DNA of 64,000 bases from Janthinobacterium violaceinigrum (GCF_009208555.1 NZ_WFLI01000008.1:62001-126000), one strand, 5' to 3'; positions 44,673-55,028 are shown, counted from the first letter of the stretch. Notes: generated from the sequence alone by a model not told the origin. A program made the numbers and translations.

Positions 44673-45446
44673 ATGAAAGCGCTCGCTCCCGGCACCGTCA
44701 TTTTTCACCGCCACCGCGGCTACGGGGTGATCACGTCCGTCAATTTGCTGACGGGCTGGATCGCCGCCCGTTTCGGCAGCGAAGCGCGCACCCTGGACTT
44801 GAACCTGTCGACCGACGACGTGCAGTTTGCCGATGGCGAAGCAATCCTGTTTCGCCGCGCGCCGCCCGACCGCATGCCGCACGCGCGCCTGATGGCCATG
44901 GTGCGCGAGCTGCATCAGGCCGGTTACCAGAAACTGTATCTGTATTCCTGGCCGAAACCGTCGGGCCTGCACTGGCGCTGGCATTTGTTTACGGGGCCGC
45001 GCGACTGGATGCAGCGGCCCTGGCGCGAGGGGTGGTACGGTTCGGGCGCCGATTACAACGTCAACCCCGTGATGGGCTGGGGCGATACGCCGGGCGCCTC
45101 CACTGCTGAGCTGATCGATGCGCTGGCCCGTTTCGACCCGCAGGGGCTGGCGCAGGCGCTGGGGCGCGACGACGACCATAGCGAGTGGTTTGGCCGCGTC
45201 TGCGATGCCTTGTTGCCCGATTATATGTACAGCCTGGACATGCAGCGCAGCGACGGTGGCCCCTTGCCCGACATGCCGCCCGTGCCGGTGGTTGCCGTAC
45301 GCGCCGGCGTGGCGCCGTATGCAGGGCCGCAGATCGCCTGGCCGCCCGGCTGGGCCGGCCTGTGGCGCGGCCGGCACGTGCTGCCCGCGCCGGCCATCGG
45401 CATCACGGGCGAGCCGGACCTGCTGAAGGGTTTTCAGCGCTCCTGA
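44673..45446 (+). CDS. Uncharacterised protein, KOW/CarD-like N-terminus
   Basis: A 257-aa protein that I do not recognise. The first 45 residues (LAPGTVIFHRHRGYGVITSV, then an ARFGS strand) resemble small beta-barrel folds such as KOW, CarD or DUF3553, where G-x-x-V-x-H-x-x-G-x-G-x-I is typical. The middle is Trp/Pro-rich (WPKPSGLHWRWHLFTGP, MGWGDTPGAS). No signal peptide or membrane segment is seen. The ATG of MKALAPG is chosen; the upstream open frame overlaps the asparaginase promoter. It diverges from the asparaginase gene. Confidence 0.65.
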   Translation: MKALAPGTVIFHRHRGYGVITSVNLLTGWIAARFGSEARTLDLNLSTDDVQFADGEAILFRRAPPDRMPHARLMAMVRELHQAGYQKLYLYSWPKPSGLHWRWHLFTGPRDWMQRPWREGWYGSGADYNVNPVMGWGDTPGASTAELIDALARFDPQGLAQALGRDDDHSEWFGRVCDALLPDYMYSLDMQRSDGGPLPDMPPVPVVAVRAGVAPYAGPQIAWPPGWAGLWRGRHVLPAPAIGITGEPDLLKGFQRS

Positions 45447-45484
45447 AACGCCTGACAAAACCGTTGTGCGCGCAGCAGGTTTGC

Positions 45485-46498
45485 TCAGGTGTTCTCCGGC
45501 GTTTGCCGCGCATGCTGCAGCACCTGGGGATTGAGCAGGCGCGTGCATTGGCCTTGCGCAAAATCGACGATGTTTTGCAAGGCGTAGCGGAAATACAGTT
45601 CATAACTGTCACGCTCGACGTAGCCCAGGTGTGGCGTGGCCAGCACGTTCGGCAGCAGCAGCAATGGCGAGCCGGGCGGCAGCGGCTCGTCCGTAAATAC
45701 GTCCAGCGCGGCGGCGCCCGGGCGTCCCTGCGGCAGCGCCGCTTCCAGCGCGCCATCGGCGACCAGCTCGGCGCGGCTCGTGTTGACGAACAGGGACGTT
45801 GGTTTCATGCGCGCCAGGTCCTCGGCCGTTACCAGGCCCCGCGTGGCGTCGGACAGCCGCAGGTGCAAGGTCAGCACGTCGGCCTGTGCAAAAAATGCCT
45901 CGCGCGATACCGCTGCCGTATCGCCGGCCGCCACGGCCGCCGCGCGGCTCGCTTCGCTGCCCCACACGAGGATGCTCATGCCGAAGGCGCGGCCATAGCC
46001 GGCGATCAATTGCCCGATCTTGCCGTAGCCCCAGATCGCCAGGGTGCGCCCCTTGAGCACCGTGCCCAGGGTGTTGCGCGCCGGCTCCAGCGACGCCGTC
46101 TGCCACAGCCCTTCCTGTAAATGTTGCGCGTACGGCACGATCTTGCGCTGCGCCGCCATGATCAGCGCCCACGTCAGTTCGGCCGGCGCCGTGGGCGACC
46201 CGATGCCTTCCGCGATGGCGATGCCCAGTTCGTTGGCGGCCGGCACGTCGATGTGTCCGCTGACCTTGCCCGTTTGCGAAATCAGTTTCAGATTCGGCAG
46301 TTTCGACAGCAAGGCCCGGTTGAAACTGCTGCGTTCGCGGATCAGCACCAGCGCATCGAACGGCGCCAGGCGGATCGCCAGCTGGCCCAGGCCCCGCGCC
46401 GTATTGCTGAACACTTTGACCTCATGTCCATCGAGCAACTGAAAGCAATCGAGGCCGCGCACGGCATCCTGGTAATCATCGAGTATGGCAATTTTCAT
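45485..46498 (-). CDS. D-isomer-specific 2-hydroxyacid dehydrogenase
   Basis: A 337-aa NAD(P)-dependent enzyme with Rossmann motif GYGKIG at about residue 158, catalytic Arg in NTSRAELV, Glu in DVFTDEPL and His in TPHLGY. It reduces a 2-keto acid or oxidises a D-2-hydroxy acid. The starting MKIAILDDYQDAVRGLDCF is common to a phosphoglycerate-dehydrogenase-like subgroup of unknown substrate. There is no ACT domain, so it is probably not SerA. It diverges from pckG and converges on the uncharacterised gene at 44673. Confidence 0.87.
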   Translation of the reverse strand: MKIAILDDYQDAVRGLDCFQLLDGHEVKVFSNTARGLGQLAIRLAPFDALVLIRERSSFNRALLSKLPNLKLISQTGKVSGHIDVPAANELGIAIAEGIGSPTAPAELTWALIMAAQRKIVPYAQHLQEGLWQTASLEPARNTLGTVLKGRTLAIWGYGKIGQLIAGYGRAFGMSILVWGSEASRAAAVAAGDTAAVSREAFFAQADVLTLHLRLSDATRGLVTAEDLARMKPTSLFVNTSRAELVADGALEAALPQGRPGAAALDVFTDEPLPPGSPLLLLPNVLATPHLGYVERDSYELYFRYALQNIVDFAQGQCTRLLNPQVLQHARQTPENT

Positions 46499-46580
46499 GG
46501 TGGATGGCCGATTTTAGTAAGGATTTGGTAGGGAAATAACAGGATACGGGAAATGCTGAATAGCCTACTACATTAGTCAA

Positions 46581-46610
46581 GCTATTCTCCTACATTTTTG
46601 CGAGAATAGC
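46581..46610. promoter_or_regulatory. Inverted repeat in the pckG control region
   Basis: GCTATTCTC (46581-46589) and GAGAATAGC (46602-46610) are perfect 9-bp arms separated by 12 bp. They lie just upstream of a TACAAT -10 (46624-46629), in the -35 zone. This is a candidate operator for carbon-source control of pckG. The rest of the 328-bp gap holds a long leader and no gene. Confidence 0.55.
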
Positions 46611-46826
46611 CGTTATGCGGGTGTACAATCGCCGGCACTTTTGAAGCTTCCTGATTATAGTTATAGCGCAAACTGTTCCTGCAACCTGGGTGCATGATCC
46701 AGGTAAACGACACCAGAGCCCTGTCCGCGTGAACACGCCGCCTGCAGTGAGCCGCAGCCACCTCTCGACGATGCTGCCTGTCTTGCCGGAACGACCAGAA
46801 TTTCTTTTATTGGTATTGGAGGTAAT

Positions 46827-48698
46827 ATGAATCAGCCCGTCATGGGTGGCGTCGCCGCACTCAACGTCCCAGCTTATATTAAACAACAGAAACTGATCAA
46901 CTGGGTGGCCGACATTGCCGCGCTGACCAAGCCGGACCGCATCTACTGGTGCGACGGCTCGCAAGAAGAGTACGAGCGCCTGTGCGCCGAGATGGTTGCC
47001 AGTGGCACCATGAAAAAACTGAATGCGGAAAAGCGCCCGAATTCCTACCTGGCCTGCTCCGACCCGAGCGACGTGGCCCGCGTCGAAGACCGTACCTATA
47101 TCTGCTCGGCAACGAAAGAAGCGGCCGGCCCCACGAATAACTGGACCGAGCCTGGCGAGATGCGCCACACCCTGAACGGTCTGTTCGATGGCTGCATGCG
47201 CGGCCGTACCATGTATGTCGTGCCCTTCTCGATGGGCCCGCTGGGTTCGCCCATCGCGCACATCGGCGTGGAACTGTCCGATTCGCCGTATGTCGCCGTC
47301 AACATGAAGATCATGACCCGCATGGGCCGTGCCGTGTACGACGTGCTGGGCACCGACGGCGAGTTCGTGCCGTGCGTGCACAGCGTGGGCGCACCGTTGG
47401 CTGCCGGCCAGCAAGACGTGAAATGGCCGTGCAACAGCACCAAGTACATCGTGCATTTCCCGGAAACGCGTGAAATCTGGTCTTTCGGTTCGGGCTACGG
47501 CGGCAACGCCTTGCTGGGCAAGAAATGCTTCGCCCTGCGCATCGCCTCGAACATGGGCTACCAGGAAGCGCAAGCATCGGACAACAACCCGGGCTGGCTG
47601 GCCGAACACATGCTGATCCTCGGCGTGGAATCGCCGGAAGGCAAGAAGCACTACGTGGCGGCAGCGTTCCCGTCGGCTTGCGGCAAGACCAACTTCGCCA
47701 TGCTGATTCCGCCGGCAAGTTTTAACGGCTGGAAAGTGACCACCATCGGCGACGATATCGCCTGGATCAAGCCGGGCGCCGATGGCCGCCTGTACGCGAT
47801 CAACCCGGAAGCGGGCTACTTCGGCGTGGCGCCGGGCACGAACGAAAAGACCAATTACAACTGCATGGCGTCCATGCGCGACAACACGATTTTCACCAAC
47901 GTGGCGCTGACGGACGACGGCGACGTGTGGTGGGAAGGCTTGACCAAGGAAGCGCCTAGCCATTTGATCGACTGGCAGGGCAAGGACTGGACGCCGGCGT
48001 CCGGCACCAAGGCTGCGCACCCGAACGCGCGCTTCACTGTTGCGGCAACGCAAAACCCAGTGATCGACGGCGCCTGGGACGATCCGGCCGGCGTGCCGAT
48101 CTCGGCCTTCATCTTCGGTGGCCGCCGCTCCACCACCGTGCCGCTCGTCACGGAAGCGCGCAACTGGGTCGAAGGCGTCTACATGGCTGCCACCATGGGT
48201 TCCGAAACGACGGCGGCTGCCGTGGGCCAGATGGGCGTCGTACGCCGCGATCCATTTGCCATGCTGCCGTTTATCGGCTATAACATGAGCGATTACTTCC
48301 AGCACTGGCTGGACATGGGCGTCAAGGTAGGCAAAGTCAACCCGGCCGCCCTGCCGAAGATCTACTGCGTCAACTGGTTCCGTACGGACGAGGCAGGCAA
48401 GTTCGTCTGGCCTGGTTTTGGCGACAATATGCGCGTGCTGAAGTGGATGCTGGACCGCATCGAAGGCAAGGCCGGTGGCGTGGAAAACCTGTTCGGCACG
48501 ACGCCGCAGTATGGCGACCTGAACTGGGATGGCTTGCCATTCACGCAGGAACAGTTCGACACCATCACCTCGATCGACAAGGCTGCATGGGTGGCAGAAT
48601 TGAAATTGCATACGGAGTTGTTTGAAAAACTCGCGTATCATCTGCCGCAAGAATTGGCAGACAACAAGGCTGCGCTGGAAAAGCGGCTGGGTGCATAA
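46827..48698 (+). CDS. pckG: Phosphoenolpyruvate carboxykinase (GTP)
   Basis: A 623-aa cytoplasmic enzyme that converts oxaloacetate and GTP to PEP, CO2 and GDP, the first step of gluconeogenesis. The GTP-type P-loop is FPSACGKTN, with metal and nucleotide motifs GDDIAWI and [14 protein letters not shown]. The length matches the family (about 600-620). GGAGGT lies upstream of the ATG. It is a single gene with a long leader and an inverted repeat in its promoter. Its 3' region carries two direct repeats and a strong terminator. Confidence 0.96.
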   Translation: MNQPVMGGVAALNVPAYIKQQKLINWVADIAALTKPDRIYWCDGSQEEYERLCAEMVASGTMKKLNAEKRPNSYLACSDPSDVARVEDRTYICSATKEAAGPTNNWTEPGEMRHTLNGLFDGCMRGRTMYVVPFSMGPLGSPIAHIGVELSDSPYVAVNMKIMTRMGRAVYDVLGTDGEFVPCVHSVGAPLAAGQQDVKWPCNSTKYIVHFPETREIWSFGSGYGGNALLGKKCFALRIASNMGYQEAQASDNNPGWLAEHMLILGVESPEGKKHYVAAAFPSACGKTNFAMLIPPASFNGWKVTTIGDDIAWIKPGADGRLYAINPEAGYFGVAPGTNEKTNYNCMASMRDNTIFTNVALTDDGDVWWEGLTKEAPSHLIDWQGKDWTPASGTKAAHPNARFTVAATQNPVIDGAWDDPAGVPISAFIFGGRRSTTVPLVTEARNWVEGVYMAATMGSETTAAAVGQMGVVRRDPFAMLPFIGYNMSDYFQHWLDMGVKVGKVNPAALPKIYCVNWFRTDEAGKFVWPGFGDNMRVLKWMLDRIEGKAGGVENLFGTTPQYGDLNWDGLPFTQEQFDTITSIDKAAWVAELKLHTELFEKLAYHLPQELADNKAALEKRLGA

Positions 48699-48783
48699 GT
48701 AAGTGCGCATCAAGCAGCACCTGACCAGCCTAGCGCGCCGCGCAGCAGCTTGTCAGGTGTGGAGAGTTGTAGTGGGGGGAGAA

Positions 48784-48839
48784 ACACGCCGGCAAAGACT
48801 GGCGTGCGATAAATGACACGCCGGCAATGACTGGGGTGC
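48784..48839 (+). repeat. Two 24-bp direct repeats after pckG
   Basis: Copies at 48784-48807 and 48816-48839 differ at two positions and are 32 bp apart. Each can fold as CACGCC...GGCGTG (second copy with one mismatch). They lie in the presumed pckG 3' untranslated region, 12 bp before the terminator. Confidence 0.55.
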
Positions 48840-48851
48840 TAGCAAAAAGAG

Positions 48852-48891
48852 AAACGGCGCGGATTGCATGAGCAATCCGCGCCGTTTTTTT
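48852..48891 (+). terminator. Terminator after pckG
   Basis: The 16-bp stem AAACGGCGCGGATTGC with its complement around ATGA is followed by a T7 run. Confidence 0.9.
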
Positions 48892-48905
48892 GTGGCTTTT
48901 TGGGT

Positions 48906-50084
48906 TCAGCGAAACATGGCCGGCACGAAATAGCGCAGATTGATGTCATCTTTCATTTTCGGGCATTGGCCAAGTTTTGCTGCCGGAAAGGATATCGGCA
49001 GTAGCGTCGTTTCGTGCAGGCGGTCCTCTACTTCCAGCACGCCGGCAAACGCTTTCACCTGGCGTGGCGCGGGCGACTGGCAATCACCGATTGCCAGTTC
49101 GCGTCCTTCGCCATGAAAGCTGCCACCGTAGGCAATACTGGTGCACAGGGCCGGCCAATAATGAAATGGAGTAAATTGTCCTGCCGCCGCCATGTGTTGT
49201 TGATCTGCCTGCTGCAATTTTTGCTGCATGAAATATAGGAGCAGTGAGGCATGCGGCTCGTAGGACGGCGGCAGTACCAGGCGCAATGGCTGGGTTGCTA
49301 CCTTGATCCGCCTGCCGCAGCTGCCGTCGTTGCTCGCCATGGGCAGGATTTCACGCCCCGGTGCCCCCTGCGGATGGATCGCAAACGGGGCGGGCTGGTT
49401 CAGACTCAACGGTAGCGATTCCATGCGCAATGCAAGTTGCAGGCGCCGTGCGCCATCGTGGTATTCAATATCATATTGTTTGCCGGGCTTGAAGCCCTCG
49501 CGGGCCTCGATCCGATACAAGCCGTAGGCTGCATCGACTTCCTCGCTGATGTCGCGCAAGCCTTGCTGCAGGGCGAAGCGCTTGATCTTGTCGCCAGTTC
49601 GTTGTTGCTCCTGTTCGTTCCAATCCTCGGTCGCGGCGTTCAAGCTGCGGCATATCGGCAGGGAAGCGTTTTTCTGTCCCGTGCATTGCTGCATTTCTGG
49701 GCTCGCCAGATAATAGCCTTGCAGTTGTTGCCCCATTTGCTTTTCCACGCGCAGCCGTACCACGACCGGTGTCAGCTTTCGACCCACACCATGCTCCTGG
49801 ATACGAAAATTCTTCGTGGACAGGGCGACGGGTAGCCTGACTATGCTATACCTTCCTTCATCTCTGAGTACGTAATCGGGATATGTTTCAGGGAGAAACA
49901 GGACGCCGCGCGCATTGGCAGGCAAGCTGATGGTGGCGGAACTGGCGCTTGTTGCCGCTGATACATGCAGGAATTTTCCTCGCTCATCCGCCATGCAGGA
50001 ACAGGCCAGTGCAGCGCCCGGCAGCAGCAAACAGGTCAGCGCCACGCAGCGGGTCCAGGTACATGGCGATGGTCTGGTTTGCAT
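48906..50084 (-). CDS. Uncharacterised exported protein, cysteine-containing
   Basis: A 392-aa protein with a signal peptide (CVALTCLLLPGAALA) followed immediately by CSC, so the mature N-terminus would be Cys. The -3 to -1 residues (ALA) do not form a good lipobox, so I do not call it a lipoprotein. Further cysteines suggest disulfides in the periplasm. No family is recognised. The internal repeat-free sequence looks beta-rich. A TTG 12 codons upstream is an alternative start. It is a single gene between the pckG and uvrA terminators. Confidence 0.6.
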   Translation of the reverse strand: MQTRPSPCTWTRCVALTCLLLPGAALACSCMADERGKFLHVSAATSASSATISLPANARGVLFLPETYPDYVLRDEGRYSIVRLPVALSTKNFRIQEHGVGRKLTPVVVRLRVEKQMGQQLQGYYLASPEMQQCTGQKNASLPICRSLNAATEDWNEQEQQRTGDKIKRFALQQGLRDISEEVDAAYGLYRIEAREGFKPGKQYDIEYHDGARRLQLALRMESLPLSLNQPAPFAIHPQGAPGREILPMASNDGSCGRRIKVATQPLRLVLPPSYEPHASLLLYFMQQKLQQADQQHMAAAGQFTPFHYWPALCTSIAYGGSFHGEGRELAIGDCQSPAPRQVKAFAGVLEVEDRLHETTLLPISFPAAKLGQCPKMKDDINLRYFVPAMFR

Positions 50085-50135
50085 GGTCTCTCTTGAAGAA
50101 ACGGCTTGATTGCCGAGCAAGATAGTTTCCCATAG

Positions 50136-50169
50136 AAAAATCCCCCGGGCAAGACAACTGGCCGGGGGA
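50136..50169 (-). terminator. Terminator after uvrA
   Basis: On the minus strand, CCCCGGCCA pairs with TGCCCGGGG around GTTGTCT and is followed by GATTTTTC. Confidence 0.75.
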
Positions 50170-50188
50170 GCGTGAGGGAAATTGGAAC

Positions 50189-53038
50189 TTACTGCTTCAG
50201 CAGCGGCCCCAGGTATTTACCCGTCACGCTGGCCGGATTGATGGCCACGTCTTCCGGTGTGCCCGTGGCGATGATTTGTCCGCCGCCGGCACCCCCTTCG
50301 GGGCCCAGGTCGACGATCCAGTCGGCCGTCTTGATGACGTCCAGGTTGTGCTCGATGATGACGAGGGTGTTGCCCTGGTCGCGCAGGCGGTGGATGACCT
50401 TGAGCAGCAAATCGATGTCGTGGAAATGCAAGCCCGTCGTCGGTTCATCGAGGATGTACAGGGTACGGCCCGTGTCGCGCTTGGACAATTCCAGCGACAG
50501 TTTCACGCGCTGCGCCTCGCCGCCGGACAGGGTGGTGGCGCTCTGGCCCAGCTTGATGTAGCCGAGGCCCACGTCGAGCAGGGTTTGCAGCTTGCGCGCG
50601 ATCAATGGCACGGGCTTGAAGAATTCATGCGCCTCTTCCACCGTCATGCCCAGCACTTCCGTGATGTTCTTGCCCTTGTATTGCACTTCCAGGGTTTCGC
50701 GGTTGTAGCGCTTGCCGTGGCACACGTCGCACGGCACATACACGTCGGGCAGGAAATGCATCTCGACCTTGATCACGCCATCGCCCTGGCACGCTTCGCA
50801 GCGTCCGCCCTTCACATTGAATGAGAAGCGGCCCGCGCTGTAGCCCCGTTCCTTGGCCGTCGGCACGGTGGAGAACAGGTCGCGGATTGGCGTAAACAAA
50901 CCCGTGTAGGTGGCGGGGTTCGAGCGCGGCGTGCGGCCGATCGGCGCCTGGTCGACGGAAATAACCTTGTCGAAGTGTTCGAGGCCGCTGATCGAGTCGT
51001 GCAGCGCCGGTTCCGTCTGCGAACCGTACAGATGGCGCGACAGGGCCGGATACAAGGTATCGTTGACCAGCGACGACTTGCCGGAGCCGGACACGCCCGT
51101 CACGCACGTCATCAAGCCTACCGGCAAGCTCAGCGACACTTTTTTCAGGTTATTGCCCGTTGCGCCCGTGATCACCAATTGCTTTTCAGGATTGCTGGCG
51201 TGGCGCTTGGCCGGTACGGCGATCTTCAGCTTGCCGTTCAGGTACTGCGCCGTCAGCGATTTCTTGTTCTTCAAAATGTCTTGTAGGGTGCCTTCGGCGA
51301 TGATTTCGCCGCCGTGCACGCCCGCACCGATGCCCATGTCGACGATGTAGTCGGCCGTGCGGATGGCGTCTTCATCGTGCTCGACCACCAGCACGCTGTT
51401 GCCGATGTCGCGCAAGTGCTTTAACGTTTCAATCAGGCGGTCATTATCGCGCTGGTGCAAGCCGATCGACGGCTCATCGAGCACATACATGACGCCCGTC
51501 AAACCGGAGCCGATCTGCGATGCCAGGCGGATACGCTGTGCTTCGCCGCCGGACAAGGTGTCGGCGCTGCGGTCCAGCGACAGGTAGTCGAGGCCCACAT
51601 TGTTGAGGAATTTCAGGCGCGAAATGATTTCCTTGACGACGCGGTCGGCGATCTCTTTCTTGGCGCCCGTCAGCTTCAGTTTTTCAAAGAATTCCAGCGT
51701 TTCGCGCAGCGGTTTTTCCGCCACTTCATAGATGGCGCGCTGCTGCTTGCCCGTGCCTACCTTGACGAAGCGCGCTTCCACGCGCAGGCGCGCGCCATCG
51801 CATGAGGGGCAGCATTTTTCATTGATGAACTTGGCCAGTTCTTCCTTGACGGCCATCGAGTCCGTTTCGCGGTAGCGGCGCTGCAGATTGTTGACCACGC
51901 CTTCGAACGTGTGTTCCTTGATGACGGTGCGGCCCCGTTCGTTGACATAGCTGAAGGGAATGACTTGCTTGCCGGAACCGTACAGCACGGCTTGCTGCGA
52001 ATTCAAGTCCAACTGCTCGAACGGTGTGTCCAGGTCGAACTCGTAAAAGGCGGCCAAGTTCGTGAGCATCTGGAAATAAAACTGGTTGCGGCGGTCCCAG
52101 CCCTTGACGGCGCCCGAGGCCAGCGACAGGTTCGGGAACGCGACGATGCGTTTCGGGTCAAAGAATTCAATGTGGCCCAGGCCGTCGCATTCGGGGCAGG
52201 CGCCCATGGGGTTGTTGAACGAGAACAAACGCGGTTCCAGTTCCTGCAGGGAATAGCCGCACACATTGCAAGCGAACTTGTTGGAGTACACGTGTTCCTG
52301 GGCCGTATCCATTTCATAGGCAATGGCGCGGCCGTCGGCCAGGCGCAGGGCCGTCTCGAAACTTTCCGCCAGGCGCTGCTTGATGTCCTGGTTCACCTTG
52401 ACCCGGTCGATGACGACATCGATCGTGTGTTTTTCCGTTTTCTTTAATTTCGGGAGGTCATCGACTTCATAGATTTTGGCCGCATGCGTGCCGCTCTGCA
52501 CGCGGAAGCGCACGAAGCCCTGCGCCTGCATCTGCTCGAACAGGTCCACGTGTTCGCCCTTGCGGTTGGCGACGACGGGCGCCAATATCATCAGCTTGGT
52601 GTCTTCCGGCATGGCCAACACGGCATCGACCATTTGCGACACGGACTGGGCCGCCAGCGCGTTTTCCGGGTGGTCGGGGCAGTAGGGCGTGCCGACGCGT
52701 GCGTACAGCAGGCGCAGGTAATCGTGGATTTCCGTCACGGTGCCCACGGTCGAGCGTGGGTTGTGCGAAGTTGCCTTCTGTTCGATGGAGATGGCGGGGG
52801 ACAGGCCCTCGATCAGGTCGACGTCCGGCTTTTCCATCAATTGCAGGAATTGGCGCGCGTAGGCCGACAGCGATTCGACGTAGCGGCGCTGGCCTTCCGC
52901 GTACAAGGTGTCGAAGGCCAGCGAAGACTTGCCGGAGCCGGACAAGCCGGTAATCACGATCAGCTTATTGCGCGGCAAATCGAGACTGATATTCTTGAGG
53001 TTATGCGTGCGAGCGCCGCGAATGCGGATCTGTTCCAT
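50189..53038 (-). CDS. uvrA: Excinuclease ABC subunit UvrA
   Basis: A 949-aa damage-recognition ATPase of nucleotide excision repair that hands lesions to UvrB. It has two ABC modules, with Walker [10 protein letters not shown] near residue 31 and GVSGSGKSS near residue 645, and signatures [11 protein letters not shown] and [11 protein letters not shown]. Zinc fingers are CNVCGY...CPECDG and CEACQGDG...CDVCHGKR. The start [17 protein letters not shown] is canonical. It diverges from ssb, with a LexA-like box between them as in E. coli. Confidence 0.98.
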   Translation of the reverse strand: MEQIRIRGARTHNLKNISLDLPRNKLIVITGLSGSGKSSLAFDTLYAEGQRRYVESLSAYARQFLQLMEKPDVDLIEGLSPAISIEQKATSHNPRSTVGTVTEIHDYLRLLYARVGTPYCPDHPENALAAQSVSQMVDAVLAMPEDTKLMILAPVVANRKGEHVDLFEQMQAQGFVRFRVQSGTHAAKIYEVDDLPKLKKTEKHTIDVVIDRVKVNQDIKQRLAESFETALRLADGRAIAYEMDTAQEHVYSNKFACNVCGYSLQELEPRLFSFNNPMGACPECDGLGHIEFFDPKRIVAFPNLSLASGAVKGWDRRNQFYFQMLTNLAAFYEFDLDTPFEQLDLNSQQAVLYGSGKQVIPFSYVNERGRTVIKEHTFEGVVNNLQRRYRETDSMAVKEELAKFINEKCCPSCDGARLRVEARFVKVGTGKQQRAIYEVAEKPLRETLEFFEKLKLTGAKKEIADRVVKEIISRLKFLNNVGLDYLSLDRSADTLSGGEAQRIRLASQIGSGLTGVMYVLDEPSIGLHQRDNDRLIETLKHLRDIGNSVLVVEHDEDAIRTADYIVDMGIGAGVHGGEIIAEGTLQDILKNKKSLTAQYLNGKLKIAVPAKRHASNPEKQLVITGATGNNLKKVSLSLPVGLMTCVTGVSGSGKSSLVNDTLYPALSRHLYGSQTEPALHDSISGLEHFDKVISVDQAPIGRTPRSNPATYTGLFTPIRDLFSTVPTAKERGYSAGRFSFNVKGGRCEACQGDGVIKVEMHFLPDVYVPCDVCHGKRYNRETLEVQYKGKNITEVLGMTVEEAHEFFKPVPLIARKLQTLLDVGLGYIKLGQSATTLSGGEAQRVKLSLELSKRDTGRTLYILDEPTTGLHFHDIDLLLKVIHRLRDQGNTLVIIEHNLDVIKTADWIVDLGPEGGAGGGQIIATGTPEDVAINPASVTGKYLGPLLKQ

Positions 53039-53230
53039 GTGATTGCCTTGCTTTCAGTGAGTGTGCGGCCGGCGCATCGGGCCAGGATACGGATGAGTGG
53101 CCACAACGGGTCAACCTGTTACTATAGCCGGGTTTTGTTCTGCATGCCTGAGGCGCCCTTGGGCGGATTGCGCCGCCAGGGGAACGTGCCCCGATAAAGT
53201 TTGATACAGATGCGTTCAGAGGGTTAAACA

Positions 53231-53246
53231 CTGTATATAATACCAG
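53231..53246. promoter_or_regulatory. LexA box shared by uvrA and ssb
   Basis: CTGTATATAATACCAG matches CTGT-N8-ACAG with one mismatch (CCAG). It overlaps a perfect TATAAT (53236-53241) and is almost equidistant (about 190 bp) from both start codons. A second TATAAT at 53358-53363, outside the box, could give constitutive ssb expression. The rest of the 392-bp gap shows no gene. Confidence 0.7.
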
Positions 53247-53430
53247 TATTCAATCTTGCTGTTTTTCTCGCAGCAGAAAAAATTTATACCGTGCAACGTT
53301 CAATGCATGGCAAGACCTGTGCCTGAAACGGAAGTCGCATTGCGCGGGCGACTCGCTTATAATCGTCGTTTAGTAAAAAATCTAACGCGCGCGAGTTTTG
53401 GCTCCCGCCGCAGTTCATCAGGAGTTATTC

Positions 53431-53940
53431 ATGGCATCAGTCAACAAAGTCATCATCGTCGGCAATCTGGGCCGTGACCCGGAAATCCGCTACATGCCTA
53501 GCGGCGACGCGATCGCCAACATCGCCGTGGCCACTTCGTACAAATCGAAGGACCGCAACACGGGCGAACAAAAAGAATTGACAGAGTGGCACCGTATCTC
53601 GTTCTTCGGCCGCCTGGCGGAAATCGTCGGCCAATACCTGAAAAAAGGTTCGTCCGTCTACGTCGAAGGCCGTTTGCAAACCCGTAAATACACGGACAAG
53701 GACGGCGTCGAGAAGTACGCAACCGACATCATCGCGGAACAGATGCAAATGCTGGGCGGCCGTTCCGGCATGGGCGGCGACGCCGGCGGTGGCGATGACA
53801 GCTACGGCGGTGGCGGCGGCTACGAAGCCCCGGCCCCACGCCAGGCACCAGCCCCGCGTCCCGCCCCGGCACCGGCGCCACGCCCGGCACCGAAGCCAGC
53901 ACCGAATTTCTCGGATATGGATGACGATATTCCGTTCTAA
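53431..53940 (+). CDS. ssb: Single-stranded DNA-binding protein SSB
   Basis: A 169-aa SSB with an N-terminal OB fold ([30 protein letters not shown]), a Gly-rich then Pro/Ala-rich linker (about 113-160), and the acidic tip MDDDIPF that recruits replication and repair partners. AGGAG precedes the ATG by seven bases; an in-frame start 11 codons earlier is unlikely. It diverges from uvrA and is followed by its own terminator. Confidence 0.98.
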   Translation: MASVNKVIIVGNLGRDPEIRYMPSGDAIANIAVATSYKSKDRNTGEQKELTEWHRISFFGRLAEIVGQYLKKGSSVYVEGRLQTRKYTDKDGVEKYATDIIAEQMQMLGGRSGMGGDAGGGDDSYGGGGGYEAPAPRQAPAPRPAPAPAPRPAPKPAPNFSDMDDDIPF

Positions 53941-53978
53941 GTACGCCGTTCTGACGCTTGCCGTCAGGCACTGCCGAT

Positions 53979-54013
53979 AAAAAGCCTGCTTCATCCGTGA
54001 AGCAGGCTTTTTC
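53979..54013 (+). terminator. Terminator after ssb
   Basis: The 13-bp stem AAAGCCTGCTTCA/TGAAGCAGGCTTT with loop TCCG is flanked by A and T runs. Confidence 0.88.
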
Positions 54014-54132
54014 ATCTGTACGGGTTGTAGAAGGCGATCCGGGGCGCACAGTTCCATGCCACAGCAAGAAACGGGTGGCAGCGCTGCCCCGATGCTGGTC
54101 TGATGGTGGTTTTGACGACACCGGAGAACAGC

Positions 54133-54615
54133 ATGGATTTTCGCATCACGGGGCTGTCACCCGAGCCTTTTTTGCCCCTTTTTTCCTTGTCCGATGCCCA
54201 GTTAACGGCACTCGGCATACAACGCCATGTGGTCGACCAACATCCGGGATTTCCTGACCGTATAGGGTTGGTGGATGCCGACCTGGGCGAGACCGTGTTG
54301 TTGCTGAATCACGTCTGCCAGCCCGCCGCGACGCCTTACCGGGCTTCCCACGCCATTTTTGTCCGCGAGGGCGCCACGCACGCCTACGATGCCGTCAACC
54401 AGGTGCCGGCATCGATGCGGCGGCGTCTATTGTCGCTGCGTGCCTATTCGGCCGATGGCATGATGCTCGATGCCGAGGTGGTGGATGGCAACGCCGTGGA
54501 GGACGTCATTGCGCAGCTGTTTGATAATACGGACGTCAGTTATATTCACGCCCACAATGCCAAGCGGGGCTGTTATGCGGCCCGCATCGACCGGGTAGGC
54601 GGCTCCCTCGTCTAA
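54133..54615 (+). CDS. DUF1203 family protein
   Basis: A 160-aa protein whose sequence (MDFRITGLSPEPFLPLFSLS, LLLNHVCQPAATPYRASHAI, HNAKRGCYAARIDR) fits DUF1203, a small family of unknown biochemical function. GGAG lies six bases before the chosen ATG. The stop overlaps that of the convergent downstream gene by three bases. Confidence 0.82.
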   Translation: MDFRITGLSPEPFLPLFSLSDAQLTALGIQRHVVDQHPGFPDRIGLVDADLGETVLLLNHVCQPAATPYRASHAIFVREGATHAYDAVNQVPASMRRRLLSLRAYSADGMMLDAEVVDGNAVEDVIAQLFDNTDVSYIHAHNAKRGCYAARIDRVGGSLV

Positions 54616-55028
54616 TCGCGCAAGCCGATATCGAGCGTGTACGCCGCCACCGCATTCCGGCGCGCCGCATTGCGCATCAGATATACCTGCACCGTGTACT
54701 CGCCATCGGCCGGCAGTTTGGCCTGGTAACTGTTGCCGCTGCTCGAGCCGGTGAACAGGGCGTCATCGTGGCCAGCCTGGCGGATGTTGAAGTAATTCGA
54801 CGGCTGATTGGTTTTCAGCTTGACGCTGAGGGTCTGGCCCGCCTTGCCGGTCACCGTGTATTCGGCCGTGGCGTAGCCCTTGATCTTGCCTTTCACGCTG
54901 TGCGCGCTTGTGCCTGCGGTCAGTGCCACTGTTTCCTTGTGGACGGGGTCCGCGCTCCAGGCCGGCGTGGTGAAAATGAGTGCCGCCAGCAGCAGGCTGG
55001 CGCGCATGGGCAGGTGACGATACGGCAT
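54612..55028 (-). CDS. Small exported protein with a PPC-like beta-sandwich
   Basis: A 138-aa protein with signal peptide ASLLLAALIFTTPAWSA. The mature part (GYATAEYTVTGKAGQTLSVKL, LPADGEYTVQVYLMRNAARRN) resembles bacterial pre-peptidase C-terminal (PPC) beta-sandwich domains found in exported proteins. The role is unknown, perhaps polymer or envelope binding. GGGGA precedes the ATG. It converges on DUF1203 with overlapping stops. Confidence 0.65.
   Translation of the reverse strand: MPYRHLPMRASLLLAALIFTTPAWSADPVHKETVALTAGTSAHSVKGKIKGYATAEYTVTGKAGQTLSVKLKTNQPSNYFNIRQAGHDDALFTGSSSGNSYQAKLPADGEYTVQVYLMRNAARRNAVAAYTLDIGLRD

Noticed and set aside
46590..48713. 707-codon open frame opposite pckG
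   Set aside because: Covers pckG and its promoter; sequence is Arg/His-rich without motifs.
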